Below, in pieces: positions 47,283-57,359 of a DNA stretch of 64,000 bases. This DNA comes from Paradesulfitobacterium ferrireducens (GTDB taxonomy: Bacteria > Bacillota > Desulfitobacteriia > Desulfitobacteriales > Desulfitobacteriaceae), in the NCBI RefSeq assembly GCF_017310645.1, contig NZ_JAFLRH010000017.1:62001-126000 (forward strand), given 5' to 3'. How positions within the stretch are numbered: position 1 is the stretch's first letter; each line of letters begins with the position of its first letter. The notes beneath the pieces are model-generated. The model had not been told where the DNA came from. It worked only from the letters and a program-made list of their open reading frames with translations, and searched no databases. The translations under genes were made by a program, and so were the position numbers.

Positions 47283-48385
47283 TTAGTTGAACTTATCCAG
47301 GGGCGCAGCCATCGGATAAACGGCTTTAAGACATCGGAATAGAATGGCTCGAGCCGGGTCCACAGTTGATAGACCAGCGGACGGTACACCAAGTCCCATT
47401 CCCCGATAAATTCCGTATACTCCCCGTTAAACCCCTTTTTGAAACGATAGAGCCCATAGAGAGGGTTGTCCTCATTCAAGTCTCCCGGCACTCCCCGGAA
47501 ATCATAAAGGGTGCAACCCAAAGACTTGGCCCAGCGGATCATCTCCCACTGAATCAGGTAGTTGGGCATGACATTGCGATGGCTGTTGGAAGAAGCCCCG
47601 TAAATATACCAGGCTTTATCCCCCAGGACAAAGGCCAGAGTTCCGGCCACGACCTGCCCCTCATACTCCCCGATGAATAATTTCCCCAGGCCCGCAGGCA
47701 CCAGGGTATCATACAGGTCTTCAAAATAAGAATAGGCCCGCACCAAAAACTGGTCCCGCTCCGTCGTTTCTTTAAGCACCCGGTAAAACTCCGGTAAGTC
47801 TTCCCTGGCGCCGAAACGGATGGTTACCCCCTTTTTCTGGGCCAGGCGAATATTATAGCGGGTTTTTTGATGCATTTGATTTAAAAGGGTCTCTTCGGCC
47901 GGGGCAATATCCAAGCGGAAGACATACTTCGGCTGAACCCCCTCAAACCCTTTTCCGGTCTCAGCCGACTTAAACCCGCTTGTCTGCAGGTACTGCTCCA
48001 GCTCCCGGTCCGCAGACGGAACATCCGGATCAAGCTTAAGAAATATGGCCCCGCGCCTGCGCGCCAAGGTGCGGATTTCAGCCAGCAAACGGCCAAACAG
48101 GCTTGTGTCTTTAAAATCAAGCACAGGCCCGCGCGAAGCATAAAATATCGGTATGTTAATAAAGGGCAAGCGCCGCTCCAAGATCGAAGCCGCAGCCACT
48201 ATCTCCCCCTCTTCCTCCAGTACCAGGCGCCAAGGAGTCCAGCCGGTGCGGCTCTTAATCTCTCCCCACTCCCAAGTCTGAAGCACATGCCCCTTGGGAT
48301 GGCGAGCCAAAAACGCGTTAAAGCGCCCCCGCTCCGAATCCTTCAGCCACTTCGCCACAATCTTGCGTTCTTTCACGTCTGCCAT
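47261..48385 (-). CDS. FemABX-family peptidyltransferase (peptidoglycan interpeptide bridge)
   Basis: This 374-residue FemABX protein consists of two GNAT-like halves and has LQTWEWGEIKSRTGW at the start, LLNQMHQKTRYNIRLAQKKG in the middle and YDFRGVPGDLNEDNPLYGLYRFKKGF near the end (read as two adjacent blocks). Such enzymes add amino acids from aminoacyl-tRNA to the lipid II stem peptide. The start is ATG 48383-48385 behind AAAGGAT. It lies between pyrG and alr. The residue added and bridge type cannot be inferred. The last codons form part of a three-helix RNA or DNA structure. Confidence 0.88.
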   Translation of the reverse strand: MADVKERKIVAKWLKDSERGRFNAFLARHPKGHVLQTWEWGEIKSRTGWTPWRLVLEEEGEIVAAASILERRLPFINIPIFYASRGPVLDFKDTSLFGRLLAEIRTLARRRGAIFLKLDPDVPSADRELEQYLQTSGFKSAETGKGFEGVQPKYVFRLDIAPAEETLLNQMHQKTRYNIRLAQKKGVTIRFGAREDLPEFYRVLKETTERDQFLVRAYSYFEDLYDTLVPAGLGKLFIGEYEGQVVAGTLAFVLGDKAWYIYGASSNSHRNVMPNYLIQWEMIRWAKSLGCTLYDFRGVPGDLNEDNPLYGLYRFKKGFNGEYTEFIGEWDLVYRPLVYQLWTRLEPFYSDVLKPFIRWLRPWISSTKLQKQVR

Positions 48386-48408
48386 AATTCTATCCTTTCT
48401 CAATAGAA

Positions 48409-48440
48409 CAAAGAGCAAGTCCAAAAGATCCTGCTCTTCG
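48409..48440 (-). terminator. terminator after pyrG
   Basis: On the minus strand, AAGAGCA and TGCTCTT pair across an imperfect loop and are followed by TGTTCTATT. It lies 70-100 bp after the pyrG stop. Confidence 0.6.
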
Positions 48441-48510
48441 CTTTCCGTTAGTTATATTCTAGACCATTTTTATTCATTTTCAGACCTAGGCAAGCCAACG
48501 GCTATCCGGC

Positions 48511-50106
<1,596 letters not shown>

Positions 50107-50130
50107 TTAACCCTACCCTTTCCCCTAACA

Positions 50131-50170
50131 TCAAAAAGAAAAGAAAGCTAGTCCGCACAATGCACTAGCT
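50131..50170 (-). terminator. terminator/attenuator in the pyrG leader
   Basis: On the minus strand, AGCTAGT and ACTAGCT (50164-50170 with 50146-50152) form a stem followed by TTCTTTTCTTTTT. It follows the predicted pyrG promoter by about 20 nt, so it ends rpoE transcripts and also lies in the pyrG leader. The pyrimidine-rich 5' stem used for G-tract reiteration control in B. subtilis is not evident, so the mechanism is open. Confidence 0.8.
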
Positions 50171-50190
50171 CTATTTACCCGCCGGTGTTT

Positions 50191-50219
50191 ATTCTAGCCA
50201 GCTTCATGGGCAATGTCAA
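50191..50219 (-). promoter_or_regulatory. sigma-A-type promoter for pyrG
   Basis: TTGACA (50214-50219) and TAGAAT (50191-50196) are separated by exactly 17 bp on the minus strand, a near-consensus promoter. It starts immediately after the rpoE stop codon and would initiate about 20 nt before the leader hairpin of pyrG. Confidence 0.85.
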
Positions 50220-50220
50220 G

Positions 50221-50715
50221 CTACTCCCAGTTATCCTCCCTGGTTTCCTCGGCATCTTCGGGCCCTTCTTCATCAAACTCTTCATCAAATTCTTCATCCA
50301 AATCCAACAGTTCATCATCGTCCAGATTCAGTTCCATATCATCGAGTTCTTCATCGATGGAGGGATCCGCCAGCTTAAGCTCTTTCTCATCCAATGCCAG
50401 TCTTTTGTCCATATCATCATCATGGTCGTCATCCACTTTGTGGCTCACTGTCAGAGAGGGCAAACGCCGGGAACCACGCTGCGGAACCCAGGCTTTAAGG
50501 CCCCACTCCCCTTGACCGACATAAGCAAAGCGGGAATCCAGGTTTATCTGCGTGAGTACGGCAGCAATCCGCTGGGGCTCCTGGGGAAGGCCCAGACGGT
50601 TAAGCACTTCTTCCACCAGCTGATAATAGTGCTGAGGCCGGCCTTGCGTCTGGAGAATTTCAAACACAATGTCAACTTCGGATGTTTTCGGTTTTTGGCT
50701 GTACGATTGAGACAA
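50221..50715 (-). CDS. rpoE: DNA-directed RNA polymerase delta subunit
   Basis: This 164-residue protein has an N-terminal HARE-HTH domain (about 10-95, IVFEILQTQGRPQHYYQLVEE) and a disordered acidic C-terminal tail rich in Asp and Glu, the Firmicute delta architecture. Delta speeds RNA polymerase recycling and tunes promoter selectivity. The start is TTG. It is located between argS and pyrG as in B. subtilis. The tail lacks any fold and is expected to mimic nucleic acid charge. Confidence 0.93.
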   Translation of the reverse strand: MSQSYSQKPKTSEVDIVFEILQTQGRPQHYYQLVEEVLNRLGLPQEPQRIAAVLTQINLDSRFAYVGQGEWGLKAWVPQRGSRRLPSLTVSHKVDDDHDDDMDKRLALDEKELKLADPSIDEELDDMELNLDDDELLDLDEEFDEEFDEEGPEDAEETREDNWE

Positions 50716-50785
50716 TGTCTACCACCGCCTTCCTCATTATAAATATTACTATATTCTAGCTAGTTGCAAATATTTCCTGCTGCCT

Positions 50786-52471
50786 TTACATCCTTTCAGG
50801 AGCATTCACCCCCAGCACTGCCAGGACATTGGCTAACACTTGTTTGGTCGAGCGTACTAACGCCAGCCGCGCCCGGCGCAACCCTTCATCCTCAACCAGT
50901 ACCCTTTGGCTGTTGTAAAAGGTATGGAAAAGGGAAGCCAAATCCAGCACATAGCGGGCCAGACGGTGGGGCTCCATCAAGCGTGCCGCCAGGGCGATTT
51001 CCCCCGGCAGTTCCGCAATCTTTTTCAACAGTTCTCCCTCTTCGGCACTGGTTAACTGCTCCAGCTCTTCCGTCGAAGGCTGTCCTGCAGCCAGCATTCC
51101 GGTCTCCTCTGCCTGGCGCAAGATACTGCACAAACGGGCGTGCGCGTATTGAACATAATACACCGGATTATCCGAGGACTGGGATTTCGCCAAATCGAGG
51201 TCAAATTCCACCGTGGAATCAGGGTCACGCATGATAAAGAAGAAGCGGGCCGCATCTTTTCCGACCTCATCCATTAACTCCCGCAGGGTGATATACTGGC
51301 CGGAGCGTTTCGACATGCGCACGATTTCCCCATTTTGAATCAGGCGCACCAACTGCATCAAGATGATGTGCAAGGAATCCGGATTATATCCGAAGGCCGA
51401 CATCGCACCTTTCATGCGGGCCACATGACCGTGATGGTCTGCACCCCAGATATTAATAACCTGTTCAAAACCGCGTTCAAATTTATTGCGGTGGTAAGCA
51501 ATGTCTGCCGCAAAATAGGTGGGTATGCCATTGCTGCGCACCACCACTTCGTCTTTCTCATCTCCGAATTCCGTCGACTTCAGCCACAAGGCTCCTTCTT
51601 TTTCATAGATGTACCCGCGCTTCTCCAGTTCCTCCATCGTCCCCTTGACTGCTCCTGAATCATGGAGGGACTGCTCGCTGAACCAGACATCGTATTTAAC
51701 CCCGAACTCTTCCAGCGTTTCCCGGATCGACTTGAGCTTTTCATCCAGGGCGTAACGCACCAGGAACTCCCGCCTAAGCTCCGGCTCCACATTGAGATAT
51801 TTCTCTCCCACTTTGGCAATGAGCCCTTTCACGGTATCAATCAGATCTTCCCCATGATATCCTCCTTCAGGAAAGGGAATATCCTGGCCCAGAAGCTGGA
51901 GATAGCGGGCTTCCAGGGATAGGGCGAAATTCTGAATCTGGTTGCCGGCGTCATTAATATAGAATTCGCGCAGAACCTCATATCCGGCCATGGCCAAAAG
52001 AGAGGCCAAGCTGTCTCCCAGAGCTGCACCCCGGGCATTGCCCATATGTAAAAGCCCGGTGGGATTGGCGCTCACGAATTCCACTTGTACTTTCTGCCCC
52101 CGCCCCAGATTAACCCTGCCATAGTCCGAGCCTTGGGCCAGTACTTCGGGAATCACAAGGCTTAACCAGCGGCGGTTTAAGCGGAAGTTGATAAAACCCG
52201 GGCCGGCAATTTCCGAACGTTCAATCCAGGTTCCCTCCGTACTCAGATTCCGGAGAATGATTTCCGCCAGTTCACGGGGAGGGCGTTTGGCTTGTTTTGT
52301 TAAAAGCATGGCCAAATTTGTGGCCAGATCGCCATGCTGCCGCTCCCGCGGCTCTTCCAACACAAATGGGGGCAAGCTCTCAAAGTTAAGCTCTCCCCGG
52401 TCTTTCGCTTTGGCAGCTGCTTCACTAAGGTTTTGAATAATCCGTTCTTTGATTTGCTCATAAATACTCAT
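50786..52471 (-). CDS. argS: arginyl-tRNA synthetase
   Basis: This 561-residue class I synthetase has an N-terminal Add-1 domain, the HIGH-type motif HMGN in SANPTGLLHMGNARG, the KMSKS-like RMSKRSGQYITLRE and a C-terminal DALR anticodon-binding domain (about 435-561, ending VLGVNAPERM). It charges tRNA-Arg. The ATG overlaps the ywiB-like gene by 4 bp. No T-box leader is seen upstream, as expected for an internal operon gene. Confidence 0.96.
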   Translation of the reverse strand: MSIYEQIKERIIQNLSEAAAKAKDRGELNFESLPPFVLEEPRERQHGDLATNLAMLLTKQAKRPPRELAEIILRNLSTEGTWIERSEIAGPGFINFRLNRRWLSLVIPEVLAQGSDYGRVNLGRGQKVQVEFVSANPTGLLHMGNARGAALGDSLASLLAMAGYEVLREFYINDAGNQIQNFALSLEARYLQLLGQDIPFPEGGYHGEDLIDTVKGLIAKVGEKYLNVEPELRREFLVRYALDEKLKSIRETLEEFGVKYDVWFSEQSLHDSGAVKGTMEELEKRGYIYEKEGALWLKSTEFGDEKDEVVVRSNGIPTYFAADIAYHRNKFERGFEQVINIWGADHHGHVARMKGAMSAFGYNPDSLHIILMQLVRLIQNGEIVRMSKRSGQYITLRELMDEVGKDAARFFFIMRDPDSTVEFDLDLAKSQSSDNPVYYVQYAHARLCSILRQAEETGMLAAGQPSTEELEQLTSAEEGELLKKIAELPGEIALAARLMEPHRLARYVLDLASLFHTFYNSQRVLVEDEGLRRARLALVRSTKQVLANVLAVLGVNAPERM

Positions 52472-52953
52472 CCGGGAGGCTCCCCCTTAATCCTAATCCT
52501 TAACGAATTATGACTTACCAGTTCATCATCAACAAACAGGTCATATTTTAGACTAATATGTCCTCCCTGGGCTGTCAAGTCGATTTCCACACTTGCGGTC
52601 AAGATACTGAGCCACAACTCTCCATAAGGAGTAATATAGGTACTCCGGTGCAATACCCCGTGTTCAAATTCTTGTTTCAGTTTAACCGGCCCCACGCGGT
52701 TCAAGGTCACCCGTTGACCCCGAACTTTTAAGGAAGTGGTCACTCCCTCCATGCCGGTAATCTCCGACTCCCGGTAAACCAAATAATATGCCTCTTTGCG
52801 CCGGTGATAGGTGCCAACCGTCACAAACTCCAGGGCATGCTCATCCCCATCCGGGAAATTCTGTCTCCCTTCAACGGTGATCAGGGCCTTACTCTGCACA
52901 GCTCTTCTCCTATTCTGATGTTCAATCTTTCTCTGCAAACGATATTTCTTCAT
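52468..52953 (-). CDS. ywiB: DUF1934 family beta-barrel protein (YwiB-like)
   Basis: This 161-residue lipocalin-like barrel protein has the family features YHRRKEAYYLVYRESEITGM and the C-terminal GHISLKYDLFVDDELVSHNS. Function unknown; in B. subtilis ywiB is adjacent to argS, as here. It overlaps argS by 4 bp. It has an N-terminal basic stretch but no membrane segment. Upstream lies the interspersed element at 53000-53384. Confidence 0.88.
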   Translation of the reverse strand: MKKYRLQRKIEHQNRRRAVQSKALITVEGRQNFPDGDEHALEFVTVGTYHRRKEAYYLVYRESEITGMEGVTTSLKVRGQRVTLNRVGPVKLKQEFEHGVLHRSTYITPYGELWLSILTASVEIDLTAQGGHISLKYDLFVDDELVSHNSLRIRIKGEPPG

Positions 52954-52999
52954 TGAGAGGGGAAAATCCTCTAACTAATACAGCATCCTGAAAAAAGTC

Positions 53000-53384
53000 G
53001 GCAAGCTCCCTTGCCCGCATCCTTCGCCGCAAAAGCAATCTCTGTGGTTTGCGGCTTCGGCGATTATCATCCTCGGGCGGTGAGTATTATCTGTGGAATC
53101 GCCCTCGGCATGAATCTCCACCGGAGATTCATGTCACTGGAGGCAATCGTACCACGCGCCGGATGCTCGAACAGCGTGAAGCTGTTCGCCGAAGGATGAG
53201 CTTGTCGACTCCGCTACCGCGCCAAACCTTTGGGTAATACCTGAAGTGCGCCGCTCCTGTGCCGTCCTGGCACTCGCGGCATCAGTCCATCCGTGGACTA
53301 GTCCCGTGACGCGGCTTTACGCTTCGTCGACTGCGCTCACGACGCTCCTCTGCTCAAACGGTTCACTCTGCAAGGGAGCTTGCC
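53000..53384 (+). repeat. interspersed palindromic element, long form (element 4)
   Basis: This 385-bp element is bounded by a perfect 15-bp inverted repeat (GGCAAGCTCCCTTGC at 53000-53014 and its complement at 53370-53384), itself nearly palindromic. Inside are the conserved GCGCCAAACC, GGGTAATACCTG and CGACGCTCCTCTGCTC segments, with GTCGAC/GTCGAC and CCGCG/CGCGG helices, plus the extra hairpins of the long form. It occupies most of the gap between ypeB and ywiB. The short ORFs inside it show no protein-like features. Confidence 0.85.
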
Positions 53385-53404
53385 TTAGTTCTCTGCATGC
53401 TAAA

Positions 53405-53443
53405 GAAAAATATGAGTGAGAGGAAGGCTTATCTTCCTCTCAC
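53405..53443 (-). terminator. terminator after ypeB
   Basis: Perfect 11-bp stem GTGAGAGGAAG/CTTCCTCTCAC (53416-53426 with 53433-53443), followed on the minus strand by TCATATTTTTCTTT. It ends the sleB-ypeB transcript. Confidence 0.9.
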
Positions 53444-53482
53444 TTGATTAGTGTTACCAGCATAACCCCTCTTATATGCATC

Positions 53483-54856
53483 TTACTGCAGATACTCACC
53501 GCGCGGGGTCTTGATGATGCGCTGGATTTTTTCTTCATTGCCGTTCAAGGCATTGAGATAGAGCAAGTATTCTTCTCCCTTGTATTTTCCTCTGAATTCC
53601 CAGGAAAACACTTCTTGATTCCCCATTTTGGGAATGAGGGCCAGCCTGCTTTCCGTCACCTGAAAATCCGGACGCAGTTTGCTTTTGGCCTTATCTAAGG
53701 GCAAAGCTTTGGCCTTGCTTATAGTACGGCTGGTATGGTAGGCATAATAAGGCGTGGCATCAAACCCCACCAGCTTCCCACTGTCCAGGCCTACCATCAG
53801 GCGGATTTTGTCCGGATAGATCCGAATTCCGTCCTGTTCATTGATAGCTTCTAATTGCAGGTATGACCCAAAATCCTCGCTGGAGGTCAGGACCATCGTA
53901 TTCCAGCCCAAGGCTTTCAAAGCCGCAACCGCCTTATTCTTGGCATCTTCAGGGGACAGGGTGCGCACTTGGAGCTCGCGCTGGTCGCGGTAAAGGGTCA
54001 CTGCTCCTCCGCGCTTGCTCACTTCAAGGGAAGCATCCCCTTGCTTCCACTGGAATCCGGCAAAAGGACCCTGGGTTTCCCCGGTGAATTCCAGGTTATC
54101 GGTCCCATATCCGATCTTAGCCAGGAAATCTCTGGCGACTGCCTGGGATTGCTCACGGCTGATCTCACCGGCAGGAAGTCCGAGCGGTTTATCGACGAAT
54201 TTGGTGGAGAACTCTCCGGAATAACTAAAAGGAGGGAGTTTTTGGAGACTGGCATCCAATTGTTCCAGACCCCCGCGTACAGACTGAGGCGGCCCTTCCT
54301 GGCCTTCGGCTGCAGCTTCCGCTACTTGGGCCTTTCCGAATCCCAAGCGTTGGCGCAGAGTCGGAGACTTACTCAGCCAGGCCGTCTGGTCTGAGTCCAT
54401 AAGGGTTGAAATCTCATCTACTTTCCGGTTAACTGAGGCTACCCGATCATGGATATCCCTTAATATATTTTCCTCAGCAGGGGCTACCTGGCCGCCCCCC
54501 GCCACCCTTTGGGCCAACGTCCGGCCTAAATCACTGATCTGGTTAAGAAACTGGTCGACATAGCTAATCCCGACCTGCTCCGCCGGGAGCTGGGCCAAAT
54601 CTTTCATGGCAGACTCACTGTGTCCCCAAACCTGAGTTAAATAGAGAATTCTTTGATTGGGTGCAGTAGCAACCTGGCCTTTTGCTAAGTCAGTCTCAAG
54701 CTGGTCCAGGTGACTGGACAGATCCGTGAAGGCCCGGCGATACTGGTTTTCCGTGCTTAAGCGGAGGTTCTCCGCTTGACGGTATTCATTGTATCCCCAG
54801 GCCAGAGAGAGGACTAAAGCTACACCCAACGCACCCAGCCAAAAGTTTCTACGCAT
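53483..54856 (-). CDS. ypeB: germination protein YpeB
   Basis: This protein of about 457 residues starts at ATG 54854-54856 behind a GGGGGAAAAG site. It has one N-terminal membrane segment (about 5-24), a long helical region and C-terminal PepSY-like repeats (about 245-457). YpeB is needed to localise and stabilise the cortex-lytic enzyme SleB in the spore inner membrane. It lies 11 bp downstream of sleB, the conserved partner arrangement, and ends with a strong terminator. Expected to be forespore-expressed (sigma-G); I could not place a reliable promoter. Confidence 0.93.
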   Translation of the reverse strand: MRRNFWLGALGVALVLSLAWGYNEYRQAENLRLSTENQYRRAFTDLSSHLDQLETDLAKGQVATAPNQRILYLTQVWGHSESAMKDLAQLPAEQVGISYVDQFLNQISDLGRTLAQRVAGGGQVAPAEENILRDIHDRVASVNRKVDEISTLMDSDQTAWLSKSPTLRQRLGFGKAQVAEAAAEGQEGPPQSVRGGLEQLDASLQKLPPFSYSGEFSTKFVDKPLGLPAGEISREQSQAVARDFLAKIGYGTDNLEFTGETQGPFAGFQWKQGDASLEVSKRGGAVTLYRDQRELQVRTLSPEDAKNKAVAALKALGWNTMVLTSSEDFGSYLQLEAINEQDGIRIYPDKIRLMVGLDSGKLVGFDATPYYAYHTSRTISKAKALPLDKAKSKLRPDFQVTESRLALIPKMGNQEVFSWEFRGKYKGEEYLLYLNALNGNEEKIQRIIKTPRGEYLQ

Positions 54857-54867
54857 TTCTTTTCCCC

Positions 54868-55557
54868 CTAACGTGTGAAGATATGGTTTCCGATTTTGAT
54901 GATTTGCGGACGGGACCAAATAAATCTGTTGGATGTCTTGGCCGGGTTAAAGAAGAATAAAGCGCCGTAAGAAGGATCCACCCCGCTCATGGCTTCCCTT
55001 GCCGCCCTGATGGCTGACGACCCGGGGGCTAGGTTTATCTGGCCGTCGCTAACACTGGAAAATGCCCCCGGTTGGTAGACAATATCCGCGATGGTGTTGG
55101 GAAACTCAGAGCTTTTAATGCGGTTGAGCACCACTGCCGCTACCGCCACCTGGCCCTTGTACGGCTCCCCCCGGGCCTCGGCATTGACAAGCCGGGCCAA
55201 TAAATTAACATCGCTGTTTTTGTACCCCACTGGTTTCCCTGAGGCAGTGGTACTTTCCCCGCTAAGAAGTTTGAGTTCATTAATCGTTTGGGGACCGGCA
55301 ACCCCATCTACCCGGAGACCCCGCTCCTTCTGAAATCTTGTGACCGCCGCCTGGGTCTTGGGCCCATATTTGCCGTCGATCGGGCCTACGACATACCCCA
55401 GCCGCGCCAGCTTTTGCTGAAGTTCGCTCACTTCCGGACCTCTGGCTCCCCTGCCCAAAACATGGTCACCCAGGGCCGCATATGCCACTGCGCCGAGCAT
55501 TAAAGTTAAGACCACTCCGATGATGGCAAGACCCACAGGCCTGATACGCAATTTCAT
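54868..55557 (-). CDS. sleB: spore cortex-lytic enzyme SleB
   Basis: This 229-residue exported hydrolase has a signal/membrane segment (about 8-28), a peptidoglycan-binding_1 domain (about 38-95, VSELQQKLARLGYVVGPIDG and GPKTQAAVTRFQ) and a C-terminal Hydrolase_2 lytic transglycosylase domain (about 120-229) with the catalytic glutamate in NAEARGEPY. It degrades spore cortex during germination. The start is ATG with GAGGTGAGG. First gene of the sleB-ypeB operon. Confidence 0.95.
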   Translation of the reverse strand: MKLRIRPVGLAIIGVVLTLMLGAVAYAALGDHVLGRGARGPEVSELQQKLARLGYVVGPIDGKYGPKTQAAVTRFQKERGLRVDGVAGPQTINELKLLSGESTTASGKPVGYKNSDVNLLARLVNAEARGEPYKGQVAVAAVVLNRIKSSEFPNTIADIVYQPGAFSSVSDGQINLAPGSSAIRAAREAMSGVDPSYGALFFFNPAKTSNRFIWSRPQIIKIGNHIFTR

Positions 55558-55777
55558 ACCCTCACCTCACTGAGAATTTTTCTTCCTTAGTTTGGCTGAG
55601 GAACCAGTAATTTATCCGTGTTCGGCAACGGAAAAATAAAGCAAGGCAGCTTGCCGCGAAGGAGCAGAGAGTTTTTAGGGACTTACGCGTATATTGTCCG
55701 TGTGGTAATATTAGGTTATATCTTCAATATTCAATCGACTAAGGGTTTGAATGGATTGATCCAGGGGGTAACCGTCG

Positions 55778-56653
55778 ATGTTATACGAAGGAGCAATTTA
55801 CCGTCCGCCGAGTGAGGCATTCAGCCTCATTTTGCAAATTACGGTCGGCTGCCGCCATAATGCCTGCACCTTTTGCAGCGTGTATAAGAACAAACGCTTT
55901 CGAGTGAAGAGTGAGCAGGAAATTTCCGACATCATTGCCTGGGCCAAGGAGTACCATCCGACTGCAGAGCGCATTTTCCTAGCAGATGGGGATGCCCTCA
56001 CCGTGGATACCGCGCTCCTGATTTCCGTGCTCGATCGCTTGCATGCGAATTTTCCGCGGCTTAAGCGAGTCGGAATTTATAGCGGAGCAAAAGATATCCT
56101 GGCCAAAACCCCGGACGAACTGGCTGAGCTTAAAGCGCATGGCCTAAGCATTGTCTATTTAGGAGTGGAAAGTGGGAGTGAACGCATTCTTAAAAGTGTG
56201 CATAAAGGAGTGGCTCCTGCGCAGATGGCCGCTGCCGGACAAAAAGTTAAGACCAGCGGTCTCACCCTATCCTGCACGGTGATTGTCGGGCTTGGAGGGA
56301 AGGAATTGTCCGAGGAGCATGCGCGCGAAACCGCCAAGGTGATCAATGCGATCAACCCCGACTTTCTCGCACCCTTAACCCTCATGGTGGAACCGGAAGC
56401 TCCAATCGCCCGCACGGTCAAAGAAGGAGCCTTAACCCTCTTAAACCCGCTTGAATCTCTGATTGAAATTCACGCCCTCGTGCAAAGCCTTGAACTAACT
56501 GACTGTACTTTCCGCAGCAATCACGCTTCCAACTACCTCCCCCTTAAGGCTCACCTGCCCGAGGAGAAGGAACAACTCCTGCACACGATCGAGGACATTC
56601 TAAAGCATAACCGGACGGAATTATTGCGTCCGGAAAACATGAGAGCGCTCTAA
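55778..56653 (+). CDS. radical SAM protein
   Basis: This 291-residue protein has the iron-sulfur cluster motif GCRHNACTFCSVYK near residues 26-40. The spacing is CX4CX2C rather than the canonical CX3CX2C, a variant also seen in some Elp3/HemN-like radical SAM groups. Later SAM-barrel features include LADGDALTVDTALL, YLGVESGSERILK and VIVGLGGKE. The substrate is unknown. It is a single plus-strand gene between the minus-strand sleB and a region of gene relics. The start ATG at 55778 has a GGGGGT site; no operon partner. Confidence 0.88.
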   Translation: MLYEGAIYRPPSEAFSLILQITVGCRHNACTFCSVYKNKRFRVKSEQEISDIIAWAKEYHPTAERIFLADGDALTVDTALLISVLDRLHANFPRLKRVGIYSGAKDILAKTPDELAELKAHGLSIVYLGVESGSERILKSVHKGVAPAQMAAAGQKVKTSGLTLSCTVIVGLGGKELSEEHARETAKVINAINPDFLAPLTLMVEPEAPIARTVKEGALTLLNPLESLIEIHALVQSLELTDCTFRSNHASNYLPLKAHLPEEKEQLLHTIEDILKHNRTELLRPENMRAL

Positions 56654-56743
56654 CAGAGCGCTCTCACTGCATATAGAGTAGGGGAACCACTTTCATGTTT
56701 TCCCCTCATCAAACCGTACGTGTACCCTACTAAGGCATACGGC

Positions 56744-56938
56744 TTACCTAGCGTGATTAGCAATCTCCTCCACAACCAGAGAAATGCTGTCCTCCGTGTG
56801 CCCGGGCGTAAAGAGAATTTTGCCTGGAATGCCCAATTTGGGTAAAAACGTATCATTATCCTCTTGCACAACGATATCTTGGGAACGGGTGACGTAGTTT
56901 GTAAACTCGGAAAAACCTTTGTTCAGTTTGGTAAACAT
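56744..56938 (-). pseudogene. metallo-beta-lactamase-fold protein, C-terminal fragment
   Basis: A short frame ends with LGIPGKILFTPGHTEDSISL, the family's TPGHTxDS metal-binding segment. The N-terminal HxHxDH half is missing, and the fragment begins immediately after the CWB2 relic. The likely result of deletion joining two unrelated genes. Confidence 0.7.
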
Positions 56939-56949
56939 GCCGACAATCA

Positions 56950-57257
56950 AGCCGGGTGACCGATCCCGGCATGGCAACGGCTGCCGTTTCACTTACCGCC
57001 CCTATTCCCCCGATGACATAGCTCTTGTTGACCGTCGCCCGTTTTGCTGCCAAATACTCCTGAACGACTGCCGGCAACTGCCCAGGTGCTGTGAGCAGGA
57101 TTGGCATCCCTTTTCCGGCGGCAACCGGAGCGATCGAGAGAGCATCGGCCTGACTGAGGCCTGTGGTAAGGGCGACCTGGTTCACCGCCGCTCCTTGGTT
57201 CTCCAGTTCCTTGGCTATATTGACAGCCGTCGCATAAAAAGCGACTGCCTCTCGCAC
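56950..57257 (-). pseudogene. cell-wall-binding repeat 2 (CWB2) protein fragment
   Basis: The frame carries one recognisable CWB2 (PF04122) unit, including TGLSQADALSIAPVAAGKGMP and SYVIGGIGAVSETA. Proteins of this family normally have three such repeats plus a secretion signal. Here the signal and the other repeats are absent, and the coding sequence runs into unrelated sequence. It begins right at the terminator of the lut operon, with no ribosome-binding site. Confidence 0.75.
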
Positions 57258-57258
57258 A

Positions 57259-57287
57259 TAAAAAAAAGCGTGCCCGCTGGCACGCTT
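57259..57287 (-). terminator. terminator of the lutB/lutA-like operon
   Basis: Perfect 9-bp stem AAGCGTGCC/GGCACGCTT with a 4-nt loop (57266-57287), followed on the minus strand by a run of T. About 75 bp after the lutB-like stop. Confidence 0.92.
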
Positions 57288-57359
57288 AAAACCAAATCTT
57301 TTCCCTTTTTAACTTCATCCGCTTTTTGCTTTGACAAGCTCGGCTCTTGATTATCCAAC

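Noticed and set aside
50786-52953. T-box leader for argS
   Set aside because: The gene overlaps ywiB by 4 bp, and no specifier or antiterminator structure is seen upstream of ywiB.
55558-55777. Sigma-G promoter for sleB from a TGAATA string
   Set aside because: No matching -10 element stands at the right spacing and it lies too far from the start codon to be convincing.
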